Assembly (NCBI GenBank): GCA_900312665.1
Contig: ONZQ02000001.1
Location: 1,082,338 to 1,146,337, forward strand
DNA length: 64,000 bases
Source of the DNA: Cephalotrichum gorgonifer
Lineage: Eukaryota; Ascomycota; Sordariomycetes; Microascales; Microascaceae
Direction: 5' to 3'
Every line of letters starts with the position of its first letter. Positions within the stretch are counted from its first letter, which is position 1. Both the position numbers and the translations under genes were made by a program. Positions 42,630-54,247 of the stretch are shown here, one piece after another. The notes under the pieces are model-generated. The model made no database searches and was not told where the DNA came from. It saw nothing but the letters and a program-made list of their open reading frames with translations.

Positions 42630-45502
42630 TCAAACCTCAAAATGCCCCAGCATATGCTCATCGGCTGAGTGGCCCTGGCCAGTAGCGCTCGTCGCTACAA
42701 TCCCGCTCATTCTGTTCCCCCTCGTGAGATCCACATCATCAAGGTTATCCCAGTCGTCATCATCATCATCCTGCCGTTGATCCCTGTGGGAGTCGTTCAT
42801 ATCCTCGTCATACCTGTCATGCATGTGATCCTCCAGTGTGCTCTCGTCCACGTACGTGAACCCTTTGAAGTTGGCCTGCACCGACGGCGATAGCGGAGTC
42901 GACGCCGCGAACCCCTTGCCCAGGTTGTCCGCCCGGTGCTGCAGCGAGCTGTCGTTGGTGAGGGCATTGGTGAACTCAGGATCAAAGTACGCCACGTCCT
43001 CTGCCGACTTCAACTTGGGCTTGAATGGCGGCGAGATCAGCTTCTTCGCAAGTAGATCCCAGTCGATATCTGCGAAGAATGGGTGTCGCTTCAGCTCCTC
43101 CGCGTCGTCGATGGCGCCAAGTCGATGGCGCGGGTTTCGGTTAAGAAGGCCCTTGACAAAGTTCTTGCCCTCTTGGGACAATGCCCTTTGCGGGAACTTG
43201 ACCTTGCCGAATGCGATATTCTTATACATTTGCTGAGTGTCGTCCGCGTAGAAGGGGCTCCAGCCACAGCACATCTCGAATACCAGCACCCCCAGTGACC
43301 AGAAGTCCACCATCTTCGTGTACCCAGACTCATCCAGGAGTACCTCCGGCGCGAGATACTCCGTGGTGCCGCAGAATGTGTTAGTCGTGTCATTTTTCGT
43401 CAGGTTCGCCTTGGACAGTCCAAAGTCGCAGAGCGCGATGTGGCCATTCGCGTCTAGAAGAATGTTCTCCGGTTTCAGGTCGCGGTATACGATATCATTG
43501 TCGTGTAGGTGCTGGATGGCCAGGATAAGCTCGGCGATGTAGAACTTGGCCCTCTTCTCGTCGAACCGCCCCTCCTTCTGCAGGTGCCAGAAGAGCTCGC
43601 CGCCCGACATATAGTCGGTGACGAGATACAAGTCGGATGGCGTTTGAAATGAGAACTTCAATCCGACAATGAAGGGCGAGTCCGACGTTGCCGTTCGGAC
43701 GAGAATGTTCCGTTCGCCGACCGTGTGCGCCACCTCTTTCTTTTGTACGATAACCTTCTTCGACAGGACCTTCATCGCGTATATGCGTTCCGTGTCCTTC
43801 TTGCGCACCTGATAGACCTGCCCAAAGGTGCCCCTGCCAATGAGCTTGAGAATCTGGAAGTCCTCTGGTCCTAGATGTTTTCTCTCGGCCCTCTGGAAGC
43901 GGGCTTCAACGTATATCTCTCCGGTTGGTGTCTGCTCTGCAACGGTATTCACATGGCCCCCTAGCGAGAACCACCCCTCGACGAGCTTGCCTGGTTCAGA
44001 GCTGGCTTCGACATCGACGTGGCCCAGGAAAATCTCTCCATTGGCGCCATGGTCGTAAACGGATATATCCACCATGAAGTCCGAGTCAACGACGTCACTA
44101 AAAGCGACAAAGAAAGTCGCTGGTTAGCAAGCAGAGACTTCAAGGGCACAGGTGAGGTGTGCTTCTCGGCCGAGACTTACAAGACCGCTTCAGAGTCCCA
44201 CTTCGGGTTGGCGAATGACCTCCGATTCGTCCGGTTCCTGAAAGTGTTGTACTCGGTCACGCTAGTGTTGCTGCTCTGGCGGCTTCTCATCGGGATCGCC
44301 ATCGGTGGCCGCCCCGAATCGCTATCTTGGCGTTGAATCGGTACGCCCCCCAGCGCGCCGCCAAAGCCTGGCAATGGGGGGGTCTCTTCGCCGTCGTCTT
44401 CCTGTCGCGGGCCACCGGATATGAGCTCACTCCGCTGGAACACTACCACGACATACGGATCTCGGCTTCTCCTGATGCCCTTCGCTTCCGTAATCTTGAC
44501 GGTGAGCTTGCCTTTGGCGGCCGGGGCTGGGGAGGCCTTCGAGGGCCTCGACGGCTTCGGTGTTTGGGAACGGACAGATTCTGCGGCGCGCAGGCCGTTC
44601 CTCTCGGCCTGGGAGGGCTGCGCCGCCGATAACGCTCTAGTGGGTGTTGATGTCCCGCTCTTGAAAGCTGTTGTCAGCATCTTGACGCTGTCCAGTGAAA
44701 ACCACCCCCTGAGTCCTGACATGGCGGAACTGGCGCGGGAGTGCGAGGGGGTTGGGGGCAGGGCTTGGGCGAGGGACTGGAGAGTAGGAGGAGCAGTGAC
44801 GTGGGAATAATCGGAGAAATTAGCGTCGGTAGGAGTGGTATTGGTATTGGAAGTTGGGGGGGTGGTAGTAGTGTGGTCTGAACGCGGGGGATACGATGGT
44901 GCTACTGCGGAGGCTGTGACGACGCTCGTCAGGGGTGCAGCGTTCGTGACGGGGAGGGTCGGTGCAAGCAGGCCAGAATCGGATGCGGCGTGTCGTACGA
45001 GGAAAGGACGGGCAGTGGGGGCCGGCGCCTTTGAGCCCGTCGGCTCCCCAGTCTTACACCGATCAGGTCGGTCAGACGAGGGTCTCGCCGATATGGGCGG
45101 TGTTGGGGGGGGCAACGGCTCAATGGCTCCTTGCGACTGCGCTGGAAACCGAGAATCTTGACTCTCACGATTACGGAGAGGAGAATCTGCGGGTTCCGAA
45201 GCAGCTTGTGAAGAGCGACCCTCCTGCTCAGGCCCTGGGGTTGGGCTTGGATCACTCGCGCCGCTCGCATCCGCCGTGGATAATGACTCCAAAGCACCAC
45301 AAAGACTAGACTCAGAAAGACGGCGCTTGAGAGAGGCTGTACCAACCTGGCCGAAACTCGTCGCTATCCCCGGTAATCTCTTGTCGTGTAAGTCGGGCCG
45401 TGGTGTTGCCACGCCCGACCTCGGCGTCTCAAAACCTAGATGATCGATACCATCCTCCTCCACGTCTGCAACGGACCTGCCGGGGTCATTAATATCTTCC
45501 AT
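42630..45502 (-). CDS. SCH9: AGC protein kinase Sch9 (C2 domain plus kinase)
   Basis: Exons 44181-45502 and 42630-44097 (83-nt intron, GTAAGT donor, CTAACC branch, TTTTAG) encode 929 residues. About 1-350 is Ser/Thr/Pro-rich and disordered. About 360-515 is a C2-like domain (KLTVKITEAKGI to GEIYVEARF), interrupted by the intron at KWDSEAV/F. The kinase spans about 520-780: GRGTFGQV, AMKV lysine, YRDLKPEN, DFG and the activation loop TFCGTTEYLAPE. The C-terminal AGC extension has the hydrophobic motif FKGFTY near 861, the TOR-phosphorylated site in yeast Sch9. Known role: nutrient and stress signalling downstream of TORC1, controlling growth, ribosome biogenesis and ageing. The start is the first ATG; upstream in-frame codons are non-ATG. 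Confidence 0.96.
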
Positions 45503-47527
45503 CGCGATATAAGAGCGTGAATAGAGAGCACAAGGCGAAGTCGACAGAAGGAGAAATGACAAGAACGAAAAGTGATATAACAAGAGAAATATCAGGTGGG
45601 TATCAAAAAGTAGAAACGATGAATAAATGAGAGGGTGTCCCGGAAAATTTAGGACATGTAGCTAAGAGCTGTGATGTATGGGGGAGAAACGAGGGGTAGG
45701 CTGGGAAGTGTTTGGCGGAACTGGCTAGCTTCCGGGGCCCGGGGGCAGCCAAGTGCAGTGACGAGGTGGAGCGGAAGTTAGACGCGGGATATTCGGCCAG
45801 CCGGGAAGCACGGAGGATGAGCTGAGGCGATTTCCACCCTGGGCGGACGGGTTCTGGCTTGCGACAGACAATTCAAGGCCGGTGGTATGCAAGTCATTCG
45901 CCTAATAGTGGAAGAGGCGCTTGCAAGAGTGAGCGGAGGGGTAGAAAATCCATGAGGTTGGTGAAAATGCCAAGTCAATCAACAGGTGAGTTGAAGGGCT
46001 AGTGAAGTTTTTTTTTCCAATGCCGACCTCGCGCTAGGGTGTTGATGCCAGCCCGCCATGTGGTCGAGAAAGAGTAGGTGGGGTGCCCGAGGGTGGAGGC
46101 CCGCTTGTTGCTTCGTTGGAGAAGCTAGCGCAAAGTATAATATACCAGTCGCCGGTGGGTCATAACGATGACTGTGAAGGGGGGAGAAGTACCCGTACCC
46201 GCATCCGTACAAGGTGCGGTGGTAGCCGGTTTGGCTCCATAATAATATCGTCGGGTCCAAGTGCGTAATAATAGGCTGGGAGACTGAGCGGTGCTACCAT
46301 AGCCCCACGGGGGTAAGGCAAGGCCAGGGCAGCATAGGGCAGGGAGTCGAGATCAAGTTGCTTCTCAGTGGGCCGATCCAGTGCTGCCAAGGATGCGGAG
46401 AATCGAGGACGGGCCAGCCCGCTCAAAGGAACCTTGCCCCTCTGGAGCGAAGCAATGGTGATGGCGACGGCGATGACGATGACGATGGCGTGCCCAGTCT
46501 CCACAAGGGAATCATGAGGCTCCACGCCAAATTGCCGCATTGGTGCCCAGTTCGCCAATTTTGCATGTGCAAGCGACCCATAGCTCCTCGAACATGTGCT
46601 TATGGGATGGCAATACGATATTATGCCTTTTGCCCAATGCTATGCCGCTCTCGGACGGGCTTGCAGGCGACCACCCTTGGTGGCTGACGGGGAGGATCCG
46701 CTTGGATGGGCATCGGCCATGCACTGGCGGGAGTGCAGACTCGTACTCATACGTACCCCGTATAGCTTGAGGCAGAGGCTGTTGCGATCGACAGCAGGGA
46801 GGTGAATGGCCAATAGTGGGGAGCGGAGACTTGGACTCCGGGAGTGTTGTTCGGGTGTTTCTCGTTTTCAGCAACACCATTCGTCCTCCTTCCCTCTGCA
46901 CGGCCGTTCTCCTTTCCCCTCACGCCAGCGGCCCCCGCTGGGGGGTTCAAGCGGGAGGGCCAAGCTGGAGGGGGCGACGAGGGGCAGAAAAGCTCCATGG
47001 GCGGACAGACAGAGGGGAAGGAGAAAAGGGGGGGTCGGACTAACCCCAGGTCCAGCCAGGGATAGCGTGCGTGGCATATGCTTTGGAAAAGCCGGGATAT
47101 CTGGGTGAGAGGCAACCCTCGATATTGCCTAAATTGGGAGGCAGGGTTCTGGAAGCTTGTTGGCCAGGGCTGACATGTGCTTTCCGAATGAATGCCCCCT
47201 CCTCGAGTTATAAAAAAAACTGCTGGAGAGTGGATGAATGGGGAGATAGAGTCGGGACAGCCGATCTACCATGTCGTCCACGTAGAGGGAGGAAGGGAGG
47301 GAGAATATGGGAAAAGGATAGGTGGGCGGAGTAAGAGAAAATATATAAATGAGTGAAGATGGGATACTCTGAAATCAACGATGCAACTGCGCAATATAAA
47401 AACAAAAAAAAAATAGAGAGCAAACAACAAAGAGCGATACCAAGAGTATAGAATCGTGATGAAGGGTGCTCGCAGCACAACACAAGACGCGCAACGCGAC
47501 GGGCTCATGAATATAGAAACTAAGAAC

Positions 47528-47611
47528 TTACTTAGTCTGCATTAGAGCCTGGGTAGCACGCTTCAACAGGTCGGGGCTTGCTCCGCCGGCTGAGGCCTCG
47601 ATTCCCGCCAT
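47528..47611 (-). other. Small ORF of 27 codons with a splice donor at its end (possible uORF or first exon)
   Basis: ATG at 47611 opens a peptide beginning MAGIEASAGGASPDLLKRAT and ending with Lys then TAA. The last codons contain AA/GTAAGT, a consensus donor at 47531, so this could be a first coding exon or a small leader ORF. It lies 2.1 kb upstream of the SCH9 ATG on the same strand. Its composition is more coding-like than the surroundings. I could not find a downstream exon that continues it convincingly. Confidence 0.25.
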
Positions 47612-49612
47612 TTCGATGACGGGGCCTGGCCGCCGAGTCTTCGAGACTTGGAGTCGTTTCGGCTCGGAGAGGGCGCTTGTACGCTACGCGGCGACGATGC
47701 GAACGAAGCTCCGATGTCGTTTGTCGTCGATATCCTATCGTTCGGAGGCCGACGTCGTCCTAGAAGGGGGGGTAGGGATGATAAAAAAAGGAGGGGTGGT
47801 GAGGGGGGGGGAGAAGGCGGATCGGCACAACTCGGGGCAAAGGGGTACGGGTTAGACCGTTATGGCGATGGGGGCTAGGAGAGGAAGAGGGTTGACGGAG
47901 AGTATTAAGTGTGTGGTGGCGGCTGGAGGAGCGGAGGTAGAGGTGGAGGTGGGTGGCAAGAATAAAGAGGAGTAATAATAGGCGAAAATAGTGGGGGGGA
48001 TGGGCGGGATGCTCCGATTTCCAGAACAGAAAATATTAGCGGTTTTGGTACTTTGATGGTTGGTAATGGCACAGTGAGCAGTGGGCAGTGGGTAATGGAG
48101 GGGAACTATAAAGTCTCAATAACAAAGAGATACTATGTGATGAACAAGGGGGAGAAAGGTGAGAGAACCTTGTTGAGTCCACAAATTCCCGTACCACCTC
48201 GACCAACGAGTACGATTGGGAATTGATGCCTGCTTCCTGCTCCTGGGATCCAGATTAGCGGGGGAACAGATGCCTGACACTGACAGTGGGGGGGTTCAAT
48301 TGGAGGCGGCCGGAAGAAGGCGGGGCGGGGCAGGAGGTACTACTCGTATGAGTACCTTTATTGAGGAGTTTGACGCGCGAGCGAACGAATGCAGAAGGTG
48401 TACCAAGTACATTACTATGAGTAAGTCCGAGTATGATTGGAAACCACTCACGAGTAGTACCTAGCTGTTGGAGAGCCAAGCACCTGGGCAGACTCATTCA
48501 TATTGATACCTGTACCTACCAGTATGCCTGGGGTGCGGAGTACTTTCGTACTCATACCTATTATTACCAAGTAATATTTATTTGTACGTAGTACGAGTAA
48601 TAGGTGTCCAGTCACTCGGTGGCGACTACCCTCCCCGATCTCTTGACTCGACGCTCGGGACATGGAAATAGAGGGTCCCAGCTGTGTGTGACTCGCTCCG
48701 ACCTGGTTGGCCGATCGGCCATTCGAGGTTCCAACGTCGGCGATGGATTCGGGGGCGTCTATTTTTAAGCCTCCAATACAACCCACCCAATATTATTGAT
48801 GTACTTCTCCCCCCCTCCCCATACAGTCTGGTACAATAATGGAAGAGCCTGTACCCGTACTCGTTCTCGTACTCAAGAATGTAGGTCTTGTTTGTGGAAT
48901 GTCAATTTAGTTTGCGCTTCGTCGAACGAACTCGAACGCACTGTACGAGTACACGTGCGAAAGGGAAGGAGCGACCGCGACAGCTGAGAGGCGGCCGCCG
49001 AGCTGAGATTACGTACGGCGGACACTCCGGGAGGGTCCCGCCTTCCCGCCGCCTCTCGCCTTTTTTTCGAGGCGGATGAGGCACTCCGAGAAGTCCACAC
49101 TCAGGCAGGGCAAAAAAAGCCCGGTGAAACCTCCGCTTGCCACAGCCGACGCCATCAAGAGCCATCGGGGGGTCGGGTTCTAACCATTATAGGACTAGGT
49201 GTCGCCATGCTGACTTTCAGAAGGGGGGGGGAGGGAGGTAAGGTATATACGTCTACGGCAATTGATCTTGCCCCTCGGTCTAGCCGTCCCGCCGGACACG
49301 GGCAGGGCGGGGTTAGGCGAAACCTTCCGCCCTTGAGAGTTCACCCATAGAAGAAAGCTTGTAAAGAGCGCCATCGAATACGAACGGTGTCACTTGTGCT
49401 CGTCGTAACTTGGACAGCCTAGGTTTTCATGCGAGCCCTGGCAGATTTTTTTTTTACAATTCGGCGGCCAGAATTCCAATCCAATCCGGATGAAGGGGTA
49501 GAGTCGGGCGGGCGGGTGGCGGGGTCTGATTTGGAGAAAGATGGAAGCGGTTTATATCGGAGTAACAATACATAAGTAACGAAACGGAAGGACGAATGAT
49601 AGCCGTTGGAGT

Positions 49613-49713
49613 ACGAGCTTCTGCGCTACAGCTCAGCTGGGACTAGAGCTCCTCGTCGTCGTACCTGCCTGTAGCCTATTGCTCTCCTGCTCCATTAGCT
49701 GAGCTATGAGAAG
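49613..49713. repeat. Imperfect inverted pair of tRNA D-arm-like sequences
   Basis: On the plus strand GCTC-loop-GAGC occurs in GCTCAGCTGGGACTAGAGC near 49631. On the minus strand the same form occurs in GCTCAGCTAATGGAGC near 49690-49705. Both resemble a tRNA D arm with A-box-like sequence; flanks GAGCTTCTGCGCTA and GAGCGCTTCTCATA also match. No T arm or acceptor stem is found. Confidence 0.3.
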
Positions 49714-51242
49714 CGCTCGACGAGTAATACTTGTACGTATTATATTACAGACGGGGGTTATATGGAGGAGCGGCTAGATTACGAGACAGACTCGCCAATC
49801 CTCGTCCAGTCAGCGCCCTCCGCGGCTTTCACATCCCCCTCATTTGGCAGTTAATTGGCATCCTGCCTCTCCAAGGCGGAACAGCTTGTGCAACCACCCC
49901 AAATGCAAACGTCAGCTCAGCTTTTTGTGGGGGGGTGTCGTGTCCTAGGGGGGTCGGGTCCCCCGCCTCCGCAGTATATTCGCACAGTCACAAACCACGC
50001 ACGAGGCATAATTGGCGAAAGCTGCAGGGACTAGCATACGCATAGAGAGTCGCATCAAGAACAATCACATCAAACTTATTGCTTCCGGAAAGGTCCGGGA
50101 ACCCTGAAGGATGGAAAAAGAAGATGAGGAGAGAAAAAAAAATGTCTCAAAATCTGCAACCCTGCGCCCACGACTCTTTTTTGTACTTGTACTGGGACCT
50201 CATTGCTTAAAGGGGGACGGGCGTTCTACGAGTACGTATGTACGTTCAACCAGCACACTAATACGGATGGCGCGTACACAATGCCAAGGATACATGTAGT
50301 CTGCCACCTTTCCAGGGGGGGAAAACAGCCATGATGTCTGTGGAGTGGGCTCCTGACCGAGAGAGCAGGAGTGGACGGAGAGGACCACAACCGGAACAAA
50401 AAACTTGCCCGACTCCTTCTAGACCCCGCCCTTCAACCTAGAATACCGAGATCCAGATCGGCAGATTTCCCAAAACATTCAGTACGTACCTCTAGCCACT
50501 TCCGAATCGGGAAGCCAGGCAACCTATCTATATGTTATGCGCTGGAACATCGAACTTGGTTCAGTGTTTTTTCTCCCAGTGCATGACAATTCCACTCCAA
50601 TTTACAAGCTTTTACGGAGTAGGTATGTACGTATCAACCCACCTCTAAGTCAACAGGTGAACCCTTTATCCAGCTTGCTGAGACAATGATATCACTACTA
50701 GGACACTAGGGGCTGTCCTCGGGGCACTAGGGGCAATAGTGACGACATATGGCCCGGTCTAACCGGGAGCTACTTCTAGAACGCCCGGTTCCTAGAGGGA
50801 AGGTCTTACATCACAAAGCTGCACAGTAACCCTACCGCCCTAGACTTGAATCCCGTCGTTCACACACAGGGAGTCACGAAACGACATGGAAGAGCCGTAG
50901 GTAGAAGCATATGTAGTCCTTTGATGCCAAGAGTGTACGGATCACAGCATGAGTATAAATCACAAATTGAGAAATTACAAGCCAGCTTCAAGAGTGCAAC
51001 AAGGACCCAACTCCTGATACCTGTTCCTCGGTGGTGCGGGCGCCCCCGTCCACCAACCCTATGTGTACATGATAACTGCTCTCCGCTCCCACCTCCCACC
51101 CCCCCTTGACCGACAAAAAGAAAATAAACAAAAGGCCTTGACAGCGAAATAGTTTAGTTTAACATCAAGAAAACCCTCCCCAAGAGAAACAAGACAATAG
51201 TACCCCGTTCGCCTTTCTCTTCTTTTTTTGTTCTCTCCAACA

Positions 51243-53590
51243 TCAAAGGTGTCCCCCGTTGTTGTCCGCGGGCGTACCCGAGTTCGAACCCCCGTGGAAG
51301 GCGTCCCCGAAGGCCGAATCGTCCATGTCCATGTTCAAGTCTAGACCGTCTCCCAGATCTCCCCCGCCTGGCGCCTCGTAGCTGGCCAGGGCGTCCCCAG
51401 CCGTGTCCAGGTCGTCCAGGGAGCTGAAGTCGTTGTCGAAGCTATTGGAGCCGCCGTCCGCCGGCGTGTTGGCAGACGAGACTTGCTTGGCGACGGGAGC
51501 AGCAGCAGGTGGGGGGACGGAGGGCTGAGTCTCTTTGGCCTCGGAGGCGGCTCCAGAGTTGGATGGGATATTGGCGGATGCTGCGTCAGGGGATTCACCC
51601 CCCTTTGGGACCATGACCCAATCGCCGCTAACTGCGCCTTGGTCCGGGGCCGCTTGCGCGGCGCTCTGCTGGGGCGCTTCAGCGTTTCCCATAGGGGTGT
51701 CAACAGCCGCACCCCCCTCCTCCGGCTTCTGTTCAGGCGCCGCCGGCTGGGGTGCGGGAGAGGGAACACCCACTTCACCAGGCGTGGCCACAGCAGACGG
51801 GAGAGCAGAGGCGGTGTGGGGAGCAGGCGTTGAGGTTGAGGACAAGCCGGGCTGCATCTGGCTGAGAAGCTCACCGGCAGTGCCGCCCATCTCGAGATCC
51901 GGGTCGTCCATGCCCATCGCTTCGTGCTGAGAGGTAGCCGTGGACGGCTGTTGTGAGGTAGGAGCGGTAGTGCTAGGACCCCCTGCGGGAACGGATACCG
52001 AAGGGACTTGCGGGGTGGGCTCGGGCACAGGAGCTGGCTGCTGGTAGCCTCCATCTTGGATCCTGACGACGGAACGCAGGGTGTGCGTCCTCCGGTTCAG
52101 CTTACGCTCCACCTCCGACACGATATCTTCCAGTGATTTTGTTGGCTTCTGCGGCTTTGGTGAAACCTCCTCGTCCTCCGACCCAGCGTCCCCTTCTGAG
52201 CCACGGGACGGTGCAGTCCCGAAGTGGGGGTCTATATCCCTCAGCTCCTTCTCAGCAGCGACGGATATTTTCGTGCTAGCCTTCATCTGGGCTAGCGATT
52301 TCGCGTGGTCCGCCTTTATCGCTTCGATCTCGGCCTTGGAAGAGTCCATATAAGCGGAAATCCTGTTCCGGAACTCTGCAGCTAACTTCGGCTCCAGGTT
52401 GGTAGCGTAGGGGCTGGCAATAGCCTCAAGGGCAGCCTCGCCACCCTGGGCTGGGAATATTCCCTCCGTGAGGGAAGCGAGTTCTCCCTTGAAACCGAGA
52501 CCAAGGTTCGCCGGGGTGATCTGGTCGATCTTGTATGCGGACGACAAGATCTCCTCCATCCATTCGTGATTCTGCTGGTACCGACTCAGCGCGAGTTCTC
52601 TCGGCGTCACTTGGTCGAACATATCGCCCCGAGAAGTATCCTCATCGTCATCGTAAACAGCCTCCATGGGTGGCATGACCTGAGCGGGTGGCGGAGCGGG
52701 GTGGCTCTGCGACGCAGAGGCATGCCGGGCGCGCTTTGTCGGCGGTCCGGTCGGGGTTTGAGGGGGGTACGCCATCTGCTGTGGAACACCCCTGGCATTC
52801 GTCGGAGATGCGTACATCTGCTGGCGTCCGCCGTCTTTGGGGAAGGCAATCTGCGGCCAGTTCACACGGTCGGATAGCATAAAATCCTTCCGATGGATCT
52901 GACCACACCGCTTCAGGTAGTTTCTCGTGTTCATCAAATGATGGACGCGCTGGTCCACGGGTATCATGTTAACGGGGATACGCTCGCTTGGTTCGGAAGG
53001 GCCGTAATGGACGATCCATAGGCTGAGATCCGGCTGGGGACCGTGTGGGTTGTTGCCCTGCGCGGGAATCAATCGGAATCGACGTCGGGCGTGGAGGGTC
53101 TCCGGCTCGCCTGGGAGAAACCCGGCTTTCTGTAAGTAGATTTCAAGTGCCTGCGGCACGGTTAGCTCCAGGGTCTCCCCAAGGCTCTCACAAGGGTTGG
53201 GGAAGACGCACGAGACCGTTCCCTAGGTCCTGCTTGAAGAGCTGCTCGGGACCGGCCCACACAAAGCCATCGCTGGAGAAGTTGGTGCCGAGGCGCGCGA
53301 GGGGTTGCCAGGTAAGGAGGATTGTGCCGTCGACAGGCCCGTCGAGATACGTCCAGTGGAATGGGCTTTGGTTTTTGGCGACCCTAGGGGCGTCCGAGAG
53401 CCATTTCACGACGTTCTGGACGTCGACCCGGGGCATGAGGGCATATCCGTGGGCGGACAAAAGGTGGACATGCGGAAGCTATATCGAGATGTAGTCAGCG
53501 AGAAATGTCCGCGAATCCTGTATGAATGGTGGGCTCTCTAACAAGTTCCGGATGGATCCCCGAGCTGGGGTCCTGGGGCATGTTTGCCAT
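51243..53590 (-). CDS. SSR4: SWI/SNF and RSC complex subunit Ssr4-like (DUF1750)
   Basis: Exons 53543-53590, 53212-53478 and 51243-53150 encode 740 residues. Introns are 64 nt (GTTAGA donor, ATATAG) and 61 nt (GTGCGT, GCTAAC, CCGCAG). The N-terminal domain (about 1-220) matches Ssr4/DUF1750: LLPHVHLLS, PFHWTYLDGPVDGTILLTWQP, FVWAGPEQ, then NGL joined to ALEIYLQKAGFLPGE and ARRRFRLIPA, SLWIVHYGP. About 300-430 holds charged helices; from about 430 the chain is Pro/Ala/Ser/Gln-rich and disordered, ending in an acidic Asp/Gly-rich tail. In S. pombe Ssr4 is shared by the SWI/SNF and RSC chromatin remodellers; nuclear. Divergent from the RRM gene over 657 bp. Confidence 0.88.
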
Positions 53591-54247
53591 GGTCGCAGAA
53601 GGTCGCAAGGGGTCTGCGAAGTCTGGCGCCCGTGAGATTTGTAGTGGCACAGAGCGCGCGGTGAAAAAAAAGTATTGGACGAGATCGTAATGAAGCGCGA
53701 TGATCGGATGGAGCGCAGCCTTGTTGGTCGGCAGGGGCGACTACTCAATTGGACGCTGCTCTTAGGGTCTAAACGGGGGGGCGGCGCGACACGAGAGAAC
53801 AATACAATATTTCGCGACCCGCGAGGAAGGGAAGGCTGGATGCTGACTGTCCCCGAATGGACAAAAGTACCAGCCTCACTTTCCGCTCCAGCCACAGAGT
53901 CCCCACGTGACAGCCTCATACACCAGTCGGGTAGCCGCCCGAAGACGATGGAAGCGCCACTCTTAACATTTTAAGTTGTTCACTAGGCGGCTGGCAGATA
54001 TCAAGTATATCCATCCGCCTCCACACCATACCATCTCTAAATCGACTCCGTCGACACTCTCCCCCCCCAACTCAATATTCATACTCAAGAGAACCCACCA
54101 TATCACCTAGCGCACATACGGAATCAGAGGAACATACGAAAAACGACCCAATCCAAACTTTGAGCGAAACCAGGACTCGGAGGTACGTGGCGCACTCGCT
54201 GACACAAGGCAAAACAACCGTTTTTTTCTCGAGTGCATTCATTCATC
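53591..54247. promoter_or_regulatory. Divergent promoter between SSR4 and the RRM gene
   Basis: 657 bp, with a CACGTG box at 53904-53909 and a C/A-rich stretch ahead of the RRM start. No gene seen. Confidence 0.55.

Larger units (their letters stand above)
45503..51242. other. 5.7 kb gene-poor region upstream of SCH9
   Basis: No frame with domain or codon-use support. It probably includes the SCH9 promoter and a long leader. It is dense in TACGAGTA, ACGAGTAC and TACTTGTA words (48340-48980, 49720-50240), has purine-rich and G-rich runs at 47761-47820, and contains the small frame and the tRNA-arm-like segment listed separately. Confidence 0.55.

Noticed and set aside
45503..45583. N-terminal extension of SCH9 (hydrophobic, signal-like)
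   Set aside because: It requires a TTG start; the first ATG at 45502 gives the usual cytosolic kinase.
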